A stretch of DNA of 64,000 nucleotides, taken from assembly GCF_000308555.1 (NCBI RefSeq), contig NZ_BAFY01000129.1, positions 17,397 to 81,396 on the forward strand, written 5' to 3'. Positions 17,762 through 26,282 of this stretch are shown here, in pieces; position 1 is the first letter of the stretch; each line of letters begins with the position of its first letter. Source of the DNA: Nocardia cyriacigeorgica NBRC 100375. Its GTDB lineage: Bacteria; Actinomycetota; Actinomycetes; Mycobacteriales; Mycobacteriaceae. The position numbers were made by a program, and so were the translations under genes. The notes under the pieces are model-generated. The model was not told the origin of the DNA, did no database searches, and saw only the letters and a list, made by a program, of their open reading frames with translations.

Positions 17762-17791
17762 ACGCTAAACCCGCGCGCTATGCGGTGTCCA
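17762..17791 (-). promoter_or_regulatory. Probable erm-operon promoter
   Basis: On the minus strand: TGGACA (complement of 17786-17791), an 18-nt spacer and TAGCGT (complement of 17762-17767), 7 nt before the ATG of the short ORF. GAAATT lies just upstream of the -35, reminiscent of the A/T element of WhiB7-dependent resistance promoters. Confidence 0.5.
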
Positions 17792-17806
17792 CCGAATTTC
17801 GCGCGG

Positions 17807-18868
17807 TCACACCGCGCGCCGCGACAGCGATTCCGCGACCGTCTTCGCGGTGATCGCGCGGGTGCGCCACAACTGTGCCTCGGTGGTGGCGCCGCGCCGT
17901 TCCAGCAGTTCGGCCAGCCCGGCCATCGCCCGCACGCCCCGCTGCTCGGCCGCGATGCGCCAGCAGCGTTCGGCCTCGTCGAATTCGCCCTGCCGGAACC
18001 GCACCACACCGAGGTCGTAGGCCGCCGCACCGTGCCCGCCTGCCGCCGCCTGCGACCACAGCTCGCATGCCTGCTCCTCCTCACCCCGGGCGAACATCGC
18101 GACTCCGAGGTCGTAGAGCGCGCTGCGATAGTCGCGCTGGCCGGCCGCGCCGGGTTCGTTCGGCGCGGGTCCGGTATCGGCGGGGCTCTCGGACGGTCGG
18201 TCGAGCGGTGCGGCTGTGCTTCCGGTGCGTGCCGCGCGTGGCTCCGGACGCAGCGAGCCCGAGGCAGTCGACGGGTGGCGCGGTTCGCCGGTGCGCACAG
18301 TGCGTGCCGGCCCTGCGCCCACCGCGGGCATCGGGGTGGTGTCGGCCGGCGCGGCGCTCACCTCCACTACCAGATCGCCGAAATGCGGCGGCCCTGCCCC
18401 CAAACTGCACCACAGCACGATGCGTCCGCCCGCCGCGCGCTCGACGACGATGCCGTAGTTGCCCGACCAGGACCGGGCGGTCCCGTCGGCGTCGCGCCAC
18501 ACCGGAGTCAGTGAGTACAGGGCCCCACGGCCGGCGGCCGACAATTCGACGGTGATGCCGCGTTCGAGGGCGTCGCGCCAGACGTCGACCCCCGCCAGCC
18601 TGCGCCGGTCGACCCCGACATAGCCGTCGACCATCGACAGCCCCATGCCGAGCCCGCGCAACCCCGGCGGCGGCGTCGCCGACAGCAAGCTCAGTGTCAG
18701 GTTGGTGGCCGAACCGGTGAGCTGTTCGGTGTACATCGGATACACCATGCTGCCGTGCCAGCTGATCGGGTCGGCACTGCGGTAGCGGGCGGCCAGCGGT
18801 AGTTCGGGCCCGGCCAGGGACGGTGTGCCGGTCGCCGGTGCGACCGTGGACGTAACCGGTTCGATCAT
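17807..18868 (-). CDS. Sel1-like/TPR repeat protein of unknown function
   Basis: A 353-residue protein with no signal peptide. The N-terminal ~190 residues form a domain I do not recognise (SWHGSMVYPMYTEQLTGSAT; RSWSGNYGIVVERAAGGRI). A Pro/Ala/Thr-rich linker follows, and the C-terminal ~90 residues are Sel1/TPR-type helical repeats (ALYDLGVAMFARGEEEQACE, then YDLGVVRFRQGEFDEAERCW). Such repeats usually mediate protein-protein contact. I prefer the ATG at 18868, which has AAAGGCGGGG upstream, to the GTG at 18901. The Ser/Thr kinase gene lies 94 bp upstream on the same strand, so it may be a partner or substrate of that kinase. Confidence 0.65.
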   Translation of the reverse strand: MIEPVTSTVAPATGTPSLAGPELPLAARYRSADPISWHGSMVYPMYTEQLTGSATNLTLSLLSATPPPGLRGLGMGLSMVDGYVGVDRRRLAGVDVWRDALERGITVELSAAGRGALYSLTPVWRDADGTARSWSGNYGIVVERAAGGRIVLWCSLGAGPPHFGDLVVEVSAAPADTTPMPAVGAGPARTVRTGEPRHPSTASGSLRPEPRAARTGSTAAPLDRPSESPADTGPAPNEPGAAGQRDYRSALYDLGVAMFARGEEEQACELWSQAAAGGHGAAAYDLGVVRFRQGEFDEAERCWRIAAEQRGVRAMAGLAELLERRGATTEAQLWRTRAITAKTVAESLSRRAV

Positions 18869-18962
18869 GTCTAGCCCCGCCTTTCCCCGATACCCGATCA
18901 CCGCGATCGACCCCGCGCGGCGGCTATACCGTACTCGCCGTCGCGTGCGATTTCGCGGCGTT

Positions 18963-21212
18963 TCAGTGCGTGACGATGCGTTCGAGTGCCGCCAGATCCC
19001 GCTCCAGCATCCGGAACAACCAGTACACGCCGACGAAGGCCAGCGCCCCGCCGAAACACAGCACCCGTAGCGGCACGATCACCGAGTCGATGTCGGCCGA
19101 CGGGATGAAGGTCACCCCCGCCGCACCGAGCAACGGCACCGCGGCGGCGACGGTCAGGAAATAGGTGCTGCGCCGGTCCAGCGCGCGCAACTGCCTGCTG
19201 TCGTCGGCGCCGAGCCCGCCCAGCGGAAGAAACGCCGGATACAGGCAGCGCACCGCGTAGAAACTCACCAGGAAATACGGGTACGCCATGGCGATCGCGC
19301 CGCAGACGATCTGGGTCAGGAAGAAGTGCGCCGACGATTCGGCGCTGATCTGGCTGCCGGACAGCTGCACCGACACCGGCACCGCGACACCGGTGATCAC
19401 CCACAGCACGAAGCAGGTGAGCACATTGCGACTGGCCAGTTGCAGTGTGTCGGAGCGGGCACGTGCCAGTGTGGCCGCGTCATAGGCCTTGCCGTGGCGC
19501 AACCCGTACATGATCAGCCACAGATGCATCACAAGCGCGATGGTCACGATCGCGCCGATCAGGAAGCCAACACCGTAGCTGGTCCAGGCGACCCGGTCGA
19601 AGGTCCGTTGCGCGTCGGCGTCGAGCTTGCTGATGATCAGCGTGCGGTTGTGGTTGTAGCTGTAGAGGATCGCCAGCAGGTTGGGCACCGCGATGGCCAG
19701 GGCCATGATCGGATGCACCCAACCGCGGGCCCGCAGCCGCGCGCTGCCCGGCGGCGGGTCCACCAGATCGCGGGCCCGGGCGTCCAGGCACACCTGCAAC
19801 TGCTGGGCCATATCGGCCCCGCGCTCCCAGCGTTTGGCCGGATCCGGGTCCAGTGCCCGCACCAGGGCGCGTCGCAGGGCGGCGGGGGTGCCGGGCGGGA
19901 GATCGGCGTAGGGCAGGTCGTCGGGGCTGTGCGCGCGCCGGTCCAGCATGGAGTCGAGGGCGGTGCGATCGCCGCCGGTGGCGTTCTCGTCGCCGAAGGG
20001 TTTGCGTCCGGTGAGCAATTCCCACAGCACCACGGCCAGCGAGTACAGGTCGCTGCGGGTGTCCAGGTCGGCCGCGGCGGTGGGCCGGTCCGGATGCACC
20101 ACCGACAACTGTTCGGGCGACATATAGGCCAGCGAACCGCCGAAGTAGGCGACCGGACTGTCACCGGAGACGCTGCCGCTGAAGCTGATATTGAAATCGG
20201 CCAGTTTCGGTACACCCTCGGCGGTGAGCAGCACATTGGCCGGTTTGACGTCGCGGTGCAGCACGCCCACCCCGCCCGCGTAGTCCAGCGCCTGAGCGAG
20301 CCTGCGGCCCAGCCACGCCACCGTTTCCGGCCAGGACAACTTCGCCAGTTCGGCGCGCACCGGCGATTCGGCGGGCTGGATCTCGCCTTTGCCCGCCAGT
20401 ACGGAGTCGATGACGTCGAGCAGCAGTTGCCCGTTGCGCCGCACCGCCGGTGTGTCGCGCACTCGTTCGAGCACCGTGAGCAGGGTGCCTCCGGGCACGT
20501 ACTGCATGTACAGCAGCCGCAAGCCCGGCCCGTCGATCACGCGCTGATCGAAGACGCGCACGATGTAGTCGTGGTCGAGCTGGGCCAGCGTCTGCGGTTC
20601 GGTGCCCTTGTCGCGGGAGATCTTCACCGCCACCAGCCGCTGCATGGACCGCTGCCTGGCCAGGAAGACGCGGGCGAACGCGCCGCGCCCGAGGCTGGTC
20701 ATCAGATCGAAGTCGTCGATGCGCTGACCGACCTCGAGCTCATCCAGATTCGCCGGTTCGGCTCGTCCGCCGAGCAGGGTGCTGTGATAGTCCTCGGTGG
20801 TCAGCAGTTGCGAGAGTTGTTCGGCCTGTTCGGGATAGGCGGCGGTGTACTCGTCGACGTCGACGGAGCTGCCCGAACGCCTGCGGATGTGGAACTCTTC
20901 GTAGATCAGGTCCGGCGGCAGCGGCCAGGTGCGCAGCTCGGGTAGTTCGTCGACGTATTCGGCCAGCCGTTTCGGGGCGGTGCCGCGCTGCCAGCGGTTG
21001 GCCAGATCGATCTTGATCAGTTCGATCAGCGAGACCCGCCGGATCGCCGGCGCATCGGGAAGATAGCTGCGCAGCTCCGGCGGGCTGTCGCCTTCCTGCC
21101 ACGCTTGGGCGAATCGTTCGACGACCTCGGCGACCTGGTTGCCACGCGATGTCTCCGGCGACCGGTCGGGCTGGACGGTCACCCCGGAGGCAGGCGGGGC
21201 GGAGTGCGCCAT
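18963..21212 (-). CDS. Membrane Ser/Thr protein kinase with polytopic C-terminus
   Basis: A 749-residue kinase. Residues 1-160 are an N-terminal region of its own. The kinase domain (about 165-475) has GRGAFARVFLA, the ATP lysine K197, HRDVKPANVLL with catalytic D321, and ADFNISFSG in place of the usual DFG (D339-F340-N341), then GGSLAYMSPEQL and SDLYSLAVVLWELLTG. The C-terminal ~240 residues hold about six transmembrane segments, unlike the single-span PASTA kinases of this phylum, with no extracellular sensor domain visible. The metal-binding Asp is retained, so activity is likely. Neighbours are an ankyrin protein upstream and a Sel1-repeat protein downstream on the same strand, both scaffold-type proteins. 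Confidence 0.85.
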   Translation of the reverse strand: MAHSAPPASGVTVQPDRSPETSRGNQVAEVVERFAQAWQEGDSPPELRSYLPDAPAIRRVSLIELIKIDLANRWQRGTAPKRLAEYVDELPELRTWPLPPDLIYEEFHIRRRSGSSVDVDEYTAAYPEQAEQLSQLLTTEDYHSTLLGGRAEPANLDELEVGQRIDDFDLMTSLGRGAFARVFLARQRSMQRLVAVKISRDKGTEPQTLAQLDHDYIVRVFDQRVIDGPGLRLLYMQYVPGGTLLTVLERVRDTPAVRRNGQLLLDVIDSVLAGKGEIQPAESPVRAELAKLSWPETVAWLGRRLAQALDYAGGVGVLHRDVKPANVLLTAEGVPKLADFNISFSGSVSGDSPVAYFGGSLAYMSPEQLSVVHPDRPTAAADLDTRSDLYSLAVVLWELLTGRKPFGDENATGGDRTALDSMLDRRAHSPDDLPYADLPPGTPAALRRALVRALDPDPAKRWERGADMAQQLQVCLDARARDLVDPPPGSARLRARGWVHPIMALAIAVPNLLAILYSYNHNRTLIISKLDADAQRTFDRVAWTSYGVGFLIGAIVTIALVMHLWLIMYGLRHGKAYDAATLARARSDTLQLASRNVLTCFVLWVITGVAVPVSVQLSGSQISAESSAHFFLTQIVCGAIAMAYPYFLVSFYAVRCLYPAFLPLGGLGADDSRQLRALDRRSTYFLTVAAAVPLLGAAGVTFIPSADIDSVIVPLRVLCFGGALAFVGVYWLFRMLERDLAALERIVTH

Positions 21213-21282
21213 GTGCGCATCGTAACGCCGTCAGCAGTGCTGCGTCGGCTTCTTTCCTGGTCGCGTCGCGGGGTCGCCGGCG

Positions 21283-21732
21283 TCAGCCGAAGAGCTCGAG
21301 CAGCTCGGTCTTGCCGAACATGGTGGCGGCCTCACGTGCCGAGGGAGTTCCGGCGTCCGGGTCGGCGCCGGCGGCCAGCAGATCGCGCACGATCTCGGTC
21401 TCGCCCTTGAACACCACCCCGGCCAGCGGGGTCTGGCCGCGGTCGTTGGCCCGGTCGGGGTCGGCGCCGCGCGCCAGCAGCACTCCGACCGCGTCTCGGT
21501 GCCCGTGGTAGGCGGCCAGCATCAGCAGGGTGTCGCCGCGCTCGTTGGTGAGGTTCACCGGCACACCCGCGTCGAGATAGGCGGCCAGCTGATCGGCGGC
21601 GCCGGAGCGCGCCAGGGCGAACACGGCGGTGGCCAGGTCGACCAGTTCGGGGTCGATCGCGGGGTCGCCGGAATCGGGGGCAGGGCCGTTGTCCGCAGTC
21701 ACCGCTCCATTACTACCAGCCGCATCGGACAC
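21283..21732 (-). CDS. Ankyrin-repeat protein
   Basis: A 149-residue cytoplasmic protein. After an approximately 35-residue acidic leader it shows ankyrin repeats: VNLTNERGDTLLMLAAYHGH, then DRANDRGQTPLAGVVFKGET, plus a partial third repeat with EAATMFGKTELLELFG. Ankyrins are binding modules. It is encoded 70 bp upstream of the membrane kinase on the same strand and may be co-transcribed. No enzymatic motif is present. Confidence 0.85.
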   Translation of the reverse strand: MSDAAGSNGAVTADNGPAPDSGDPAIDPELVDLATAVFALARSGAADQLAAYLDAGVPVNLTNERGDTLLMLAAYHGHRDAVGVLLARGADPDRANDRGQTPLAGVVFKGETEIVRDLLAAGADPDAGTPSAREAATMFGKTELLELFG

Positions 21733-21783
21733 GTCCGGACAGGTCGGCGACCTTCGGCGCGGGACCGGAGTCCGCTACACGCG

Positions 21784-21894
21784 TCACTGGATGATCGCGC
21801 AGCCCTCGCCGGCGGAAATCGAGCAGATCAGCCAGGACAGTGCCATCAGGATGGCGTTGATCGGGTTGGACGGGACGACGGTCGGGTGAACCAT
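21784..21894 (-). CDS. 36-residue hydrophobic peptide
   Basis: A short frame too small for usual gene callers. The ATG at 21894 has GAGAGG 8 nt upstream. The peptide begins MVHPTVVPSNPINAI, has a hydrophobic core NAILMALSWLICSISAG long enough to cross or lie on a membrane, and ends GEGCAIIQ with two cysteines overall. The rest of the interval 21733-22083 shows only a run of C/G and no other gene. I do not recognise the family; the good ribosome-binding site and non-random composition make it plausible. Confidence 0.45.
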   Translation of the reverse strand: MVHPTVVPSNPINAILMALSWLICSISAGEGCAIIQ

Positions 21895-22083
21895 GACAGA
21901 ACCTCTCATGTGTCGGCGCGCGTTGACGTGACCCCCACCGACTACAGCGCGCGGGTTCGGGCGCCCGTTACACCGGCGGCCGGGGCGCCGACGGCCGAGT
22001 GGTCGCGCCCATTCGCGCACGGGTCGTTACCCGGATCTGCGGGTGCGCAGCGGTCATACTGAGCGCAAAGCCCTGTCGGGTAG

Positions 22084-22320
22084 ATGGGAGTGGCCGTGAA
22101 TTCCACCGAGAAGCGCTCGATCCTGCAGCGAGTATCGCCCACCCAATGGCTGGCGCTGGTGCTGACGATCCTGGCCGTCATCTTCATCCTGCAGAACCGC
22201 GGCAAGGTGTCGATCGACATTCTGGCCATCACCATCACCTCACCCATGTGGGTGGCGCTACTGGCGATCTTCGTGGTCGGCTGGGCCGCCGGCGTGCTCA
22301 CCATGCGCCGTCGCCGCTGA
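22084..22320 (+). CDS. LapA-domain (DUF1049) small membrane protein
   Basis: A 78-residue integral membrane protein with two transmembrane helices (about residues 22-39 and 53-72) joined by LQNRGKVSIDILAITITSPM and ending in MRRRR, the standard DUF1049/LapA layout. In Gram-negatives LapA acts in lipopolysaccharide assembly; in actinobacteria the role is unknown. The start could instead be the GTG at 22096, which has GGGAG just upstream. The 223 bp to the next gene contain no other convincing ORF. Confidence 0.85.
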   Translation: MGVAVNSTEKRSILQRVSPTQWLALVLTILAVIFILQNRGKVSIDILAITITSPMWVALLAIFVVGWAAGVLTMRRRR

Positions 22321-22543
22321 AGCAGGGCAGGACCTCTCGCCGATCGAGTGGCCCGGTGTCGCTGTGCGTCGATGACCCCACCGTGTTCGCCGGGCGACGC
22401 GGCCGTGGCGCCGCGCCGGGCACGCACAGTGCCGACATGACGGCGGCGAGCGCCGATGAGCGCATCTTGCGCGCCGATCTGAACCATACTGTGGTCGAAC
22501 TGTCGACGGGCGTCGACTCCGGTGTGGCTGAACGAGGTGCGCA

Positions 22544-24241
22544 GTGGCGACGACAACGACCCCGGCGAGGCAGACCGCTGCGGACTCCGACGAGCAGGAA
22601 GGCCCGAAGCGCAGGCGCGGGTGGGTGCGGCTCGAGTTCGGTGGACTGGTTGGCGCACTGGTACTGATCTGGCTGTCGCTGACGCCCTCGCTGCTGCCGC
22701 GCGACGCGCTGTTCCAGGGTGTGGTGACCGGCGCTGCCGCCGCTATCGGCTACGGGCTCGGCGTGCTGGTGGCGGCGATCATCCGCTGGATGCTGCATCG
22801 CGAGCAGCCGCGGCCCACCCGGGCGGTGACCTGGTGGATGCTGGCGGGGATCGGGGTGGCAGGCACGGTGCTCATGCTGATCTGGTTCGCGGGCTGGCAG
22901 GACGAATTACGGACCCTCATGGGAGTTTCCGGGCTGTCGATCTGGTCGTACCCGATCATTCTCGTGGTCGCGGTGGTGGTGTTCGCCATCCTGGTCGCGC
23001 TGGTGCGTGCCGTCATCGCGGTGACGAGGTGGGTGGCGGGGCTGCTGACCAAGGTGCTGCCCGCCCGCGTCGCCGTGGTGGCCGGCGGCGTGCTGGTGGC
23101 TGTCGCGCTGGTGGCCGTGCTCGACGGCGTGGTGGCCAACGGTGCGATGTCGGTGCTCAACAACACCTTTGCCGCCGTCAACCAAGAGACCGACGCCGAC
23201 AACCCGGCGCCCGCCGTGCCCGAACGCTCCGGCGGCCCTGGCTCGCTGGTGACCTGGGATTCCCTCGGCAGGCAGGGCCGCATCTTCGTCGGCAACGGGC
23301 CGACCGTCGAGCAGCTCGCGGAGTTCAACGGCCGCCCGGCGATGATGCCGATCCGTGCCTACACCGGGCTGGCCTCGGCCGAGACCGTGCGGGCCGAGGC
23401 GGAATTGGCGGTGGCCGAACTCGACCGCGCCGGCGGCTTCGACCGCGCCGTCATCGGTGTCGCGACGACGACCGGCACCGGCTGGATCAACCAGTCCACC
23501 GCCTCGGCGCTGGAATATCTGTACAACGGCGACACCGCCCTGGTGAGCATGCAGTACTCGTACCTGCCGAGCTGGCTGTCGTTCCTGGTGGATCAGGAAC
23601 GCGCCCGTCAGGCCGGGCAGGCGCTGTTCGAGGCGGTCTACGCGCGATGGTCGGCCATGCCCGAGGACGCGCGCCCGAAGCTGGTGGTGTTCGGCGAGAG
23701 CCTCGGCTCCTTCGGCGGTGAAGCGGCGTTCTCCGGGATCCAGGATCTGACCGCGCGCACCGATGGCGCCCTGTTCGTCGGGCCGACCAGCAACAACGTC
23801 GTGTGGGCAGACGTCACCGCGCGCCGCGATCCCGGCACGCCGCAGGTGCTGCCCATCTTCCAGGACGGCCGCACGGTGCGGTTTGTCGCCCGGCCCGCCG
23901 ACCTGGAGCGGCCTTCCCCGGATTGGCCGGGTCCGCGGGTGGTGTATCTGCAGCACGGCTCCGACCCGATCACCTGGTGGACGCCCGGACTCGCCCTGCA
24001 CGAACCGGATTGGTTGCGTGAACCCCGCGCCGACGACGTCCTCGACCGCACCCGCTGGATTCCGATCGTCACCTTCCTTCAGGTGTCGGCCGATATGGCG
24101 GTCTCCACCAACGTCCCCGACGGGTACGGCCACACCTTCCACGCCGCCATCGCCGACTCGTGGGCGGCGATCCTGCAACCGCCGGACTGGACACCGGCCG
24201 ACACCGAACGCCTGCGGGCGGTGCTGACCGGCGGCAACTGA
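22544..24241 (+). CDS. Alpha/beta-hydrolase family membrane protein (Abhydrolase_9 type)
   Basis: A 565-residue protein with a GTG start. An N-terminal membrane domain of four to five segments (about residues 30-190) starts with the family run WLSLTPSLLPRDALFQG. The C-terminal half is an alpha/beta-hydrolase with nucleophile elbow FGESLGSFGG, GPTSNNVVW and the late RVVYLQHGSDPITWWTPGL, with a catalytic His probably in DGYGHTFHAA. This architecture is common in mycobacteria and Nocardia, but its substrate is not established. An acidic tail and no signal peptide fit a membrane-anchored hydrolase. Confidence 0.85.
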   Translation: MATTTTPARQTAADSDEQEGPKRRRGWVRLEFGGLVGALVLIWLSLTPSLLPRDALFQGVVTGAAAAIGYGLGVLVAAIIRWMLHREQPRPTRAVTWWMLAGIGVAGTVLMLIWFAGWQDELRTLMGVSGLSIWSYPIILVVAVVVFAILVALVRAVIAVTRWVAGLLTKVLPARVAVVAGGVLVAVALVAVLDGVVANGAMSVLNNTFAAVNQETDADNPAPAVPERSGGPGSLVTWDSLGRQGRIFVGNGPTVEQLAEFNGRPAMMPIRAYTGLASAETVRAEAELAVAELDRAGGFDRAVIGVATTTGTGWINQSTASALEYLYNGDTALVSMQYSYLPSWLSFLVDQERARQAGQALFEAVYARWSAMPEDARPKLVVFGESLGSFGGEAAFSGIQDLTARTDGALFVGPTSNNVVWADVTARRDPGTPQVLPIFQDGRTVRFVARPADLERPSPDWPGPRVVYLQHGSDPITWWTPGLALHEPDWLREPRADDVLDRTRWIPIVTFLQVSADMAVSTNVPDGYGHTFHAAIADSWAAILQPPDWTPADTERLRAVLTGGN

Positions 24242-24253
24242 CAGCCGCGCCGG

Positions 24254-24469
24254 TTACGGCGCGTACCGGAGGTTGCCCGCGATCTGCGCGCTCTCCTCGA
24301 TCAGGTCGTCGCATTCCTCTTCCAGCGCGGCACCGGCATCGGCGTCGGAGATCGGCTCGGGCACCTTCCTGTAGTGCCCGCCGCCGACGACGAATGTTCG
24401 CCCGATGTCATCGCCGGCTTCACCGCACGGGTGAGTGGCCGTCGATCTGGCACCCCCACCATGAACCAT
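24254..24469 (-). CDS. Possible small acidic protein
   Basis: A 71-codon frame whose C-terminal half (HYRKVPEPISDADAGAALEE, then ECDDLIEESAQIAGNLRYAP) is acidic and helical, unlike the Arg-rich shadow frames around it. The ATG at 24469 would overlap the phoD start by 2 bp, and no good ribosome-binding site is visible. I do not recognise it. It may equally be a chance frame. Confidence 0.25.
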   Translation of the reverse strand: MVHGGGARSTATHPCGEAGDDIGRTFVVGGGHYRKVPEPISDADAGAALEEECDDLIEESAQIAGNLRYAP

Positions 24470-26129
24470 GGGCCTGTCGCGTCGGCAGCTGTTGCGGTTC
24501 GGTGGCGTGGCGTCGGCCGCCGCGCTTGCGGGAAGTTGCGCGGTCTCCGGCGCCCGGTTCCGGGCTCCACGCTGGACCGGCGACCCCTTCACCCTCGGCG
24601 TCGCTTCGGGCGAGCCGACCTCCGACGGGGTGGTGCTGTGGACTCGGCTGGCACCGGATCCGTTCGCCCCCGACGGCCACGGCGGCATGCCGGCGCGTCC
24701 GGTGACCGTCGACTTCGAGATCGCCGGAGACGAGCATTTCCGGCAGGTGGTGCGGCGCGGCTCGGTGGTGGCCGATCGCGCGCTCGGCCACAGCGTGCAT
24801 CCCGAAATCGGTGGTCTGGAACCGCAGCGCTGGTACTACTACCGCTTCCGCGCGGGTTCGGCGCTGTCGCCGGTGGGGCGGACCCGCACCGCGCCACGCC
24901 CCGGAACGGGGTCACGGCTGCGTTTCGCCTACGCCTCCTGCCAGGCCTGGAACGACGGCCACTACACCGCCTACCGGCACCTGGCCGATGAAGACCTCGA
25001 TCTGGTGGTGCACCTGGGCGATTACATCTACGAATATCCGCTGACGGGCCGTCGTCGCGGCGTTCGGGTGCCCTCGCCGCTGCGCCACGAGGCTCGCGAT
25101 CTGACCGGCTACCGATTGCATTACGCATGGTTCAAATCCGAGGAGCCGCTGCGCCGGGCCCATGCGGCTTTCCCGTGGCTGGTCACCATGGACGATCACG
25201 AGGTCGACGATGACTGGGCCGCCGACGCCGCCGCGTCGGCGATCGATCTCGACGCACTGCGGGCAGTGTTCCTGCGCCGTCGCGCGGCCGCTTTCCAGGC
25301 GATGTACGAACATCAGCCGCTGCGATTGGCGCAGCTACCGTCGGGACCGAACATGCGTCTGCACCGGCGCTACCGCTTCGGTGACCTCGCCGAGATCACC
25401 CTGCTCGACACTCGCCAATACCGCACCCGGCAGGCCTGCGGTGGTGAGATCGTCAGCGACTGCGCGCAGGCGCCCGGTGTCGACCGCACCATTCTCGGTG
25501 GCGCGCAACGGCAGTGGTTGCTGGACGGATTCGCGCATTCGCCCGCTCGCTGGCAGATACTCGGCAACCAGGTGGTGCTGGGCCGGACCGACCACGATCC
25601 CGGTCCCGGGGTGGCGATCTCCACCGACGCGTGGGACGGGTACGCGAGCGAACGCGCGGCGATACTCGGTGCCGCCGCCGACCGCTCGGTACGCAACCTG
25701 GTGGTGCTCACCGGCGACCGGCACGAGAACTACGCCGCCGACCTGCGACGCGACGTGGGAGACAGCGAATCCGCGGTGGTGGCAGCCGAATTCACCGGAA
25801 CCTCGATCTCGAGCGGTGGCGACGGCGTCGACCTGCCCGCCCGCGGCCGCGATCTGCTGGCGGCCAACCCGGATCTGAAGTTCTACAACAGTCAACGCGG
25901 CTATGTACGGGTGGAGGTGGATGAGCGGGTGTGGCGCACGGATTTCCGCGTCGTGCCCTATGTCGAACGTCCTGGCGCGCCTGTCCACACCAGGGCGAGT
26001 TTCGTGGTGCAGGACGGGGTTCCGGGAGCGGTAGAGGCGTCGCGGTGGGAACGGCCCGCAACGGCCGAGCCCACAATTCGCGTCGAGCACGCCGCCGCGG
26101 CGCCGATCGACCCGGGCGACAATCGGTGA
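24468..26129 (+). CDS. phoD: Secreted alkaline phosphatase D (PhoD) family protein
   Basis: A 553-residue exported phosphodiesterase/phosphatase. The N-terminus is a Tat signal, LSRRQLLRFGG followed by an Ala-rich segment and CAVSG, compatible with a lipoprotein or signal-peptidase cleavage. The PhoD core follows: FTLGVASGEPTSDGVVLWTR, RFAYASCQAWNDGHYTAYRH, DLVVHLGDYIYEYP, MDDHEVDDDWAAD and LVVLTGDRHENYAADLR, supplying the Fe/Ca ligands. PhoD scavenges phosphate from phosphodiesters outside the cell and is often induced by phosphate starvation; I see no clear Pho box in the 226 bp upstream. The gene is convergent with the fructosamine-kinase-like gene. Confidence 0.92.
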   Translation: MGLSRRQLLRFGGVASAAALAGSCAVSGARFRAPRWTGDPFTLGVASGEPTSDGVVLWTRLAPDPFAPDGHGGMPARPVTVDFEIAGDEHFRQVVRRGSVVADRALGHSVHPEIGGLEPQRWYYYRFRAGSALSPVGRTRTAPRPGTGSRLRFAYASCQAWNDGHYTAYRHLADEDLDLVVHLGDYIYEYPLTGRRRGVRVPSPLRHEARDLTGYRLHYAWFKSEEPLRRAHAAFPWLVTMDDHEVDDDWAADAAASAIDLDALRAVFLRRRAAAFQAMYEHQPLRLAQLPSGPNMRLHRRYRFGDLAEITLLDTRQYRTRQACGGEIVSDCAQAPGVDRTILGGAQRQWLLDGFAHSPARWQILGNQVVLGRTDHDPGPGVAISTDAWDGYASERAAILGAAADRSVRNLVVLTGDRHENYAADLRRDVGDSESAVVAAEFTGTSISSGGDGVDLPARGRDLLAANPDLKFYNSQRGYVRVEVDERVWRTDFRVVPYVERPGAPVHTRASFVVQDGVPGAVEASRWERPATAEPTIRVEHAAAAPIDPGDNR

Positions 26130-26282
26130 TCACCGCGATCGGCGCCGGCGGCGGTCGGTCCGCGCGACCATGTCGACACCGACGACACCAGCAGCTTCGG
26201 CTGTCGCCGGATGCGATGCCGCGACCGCGGTCTGCCGACTGATCACACGGCCCGCCGCACCCGCTCACGATGTGGAAACGGC

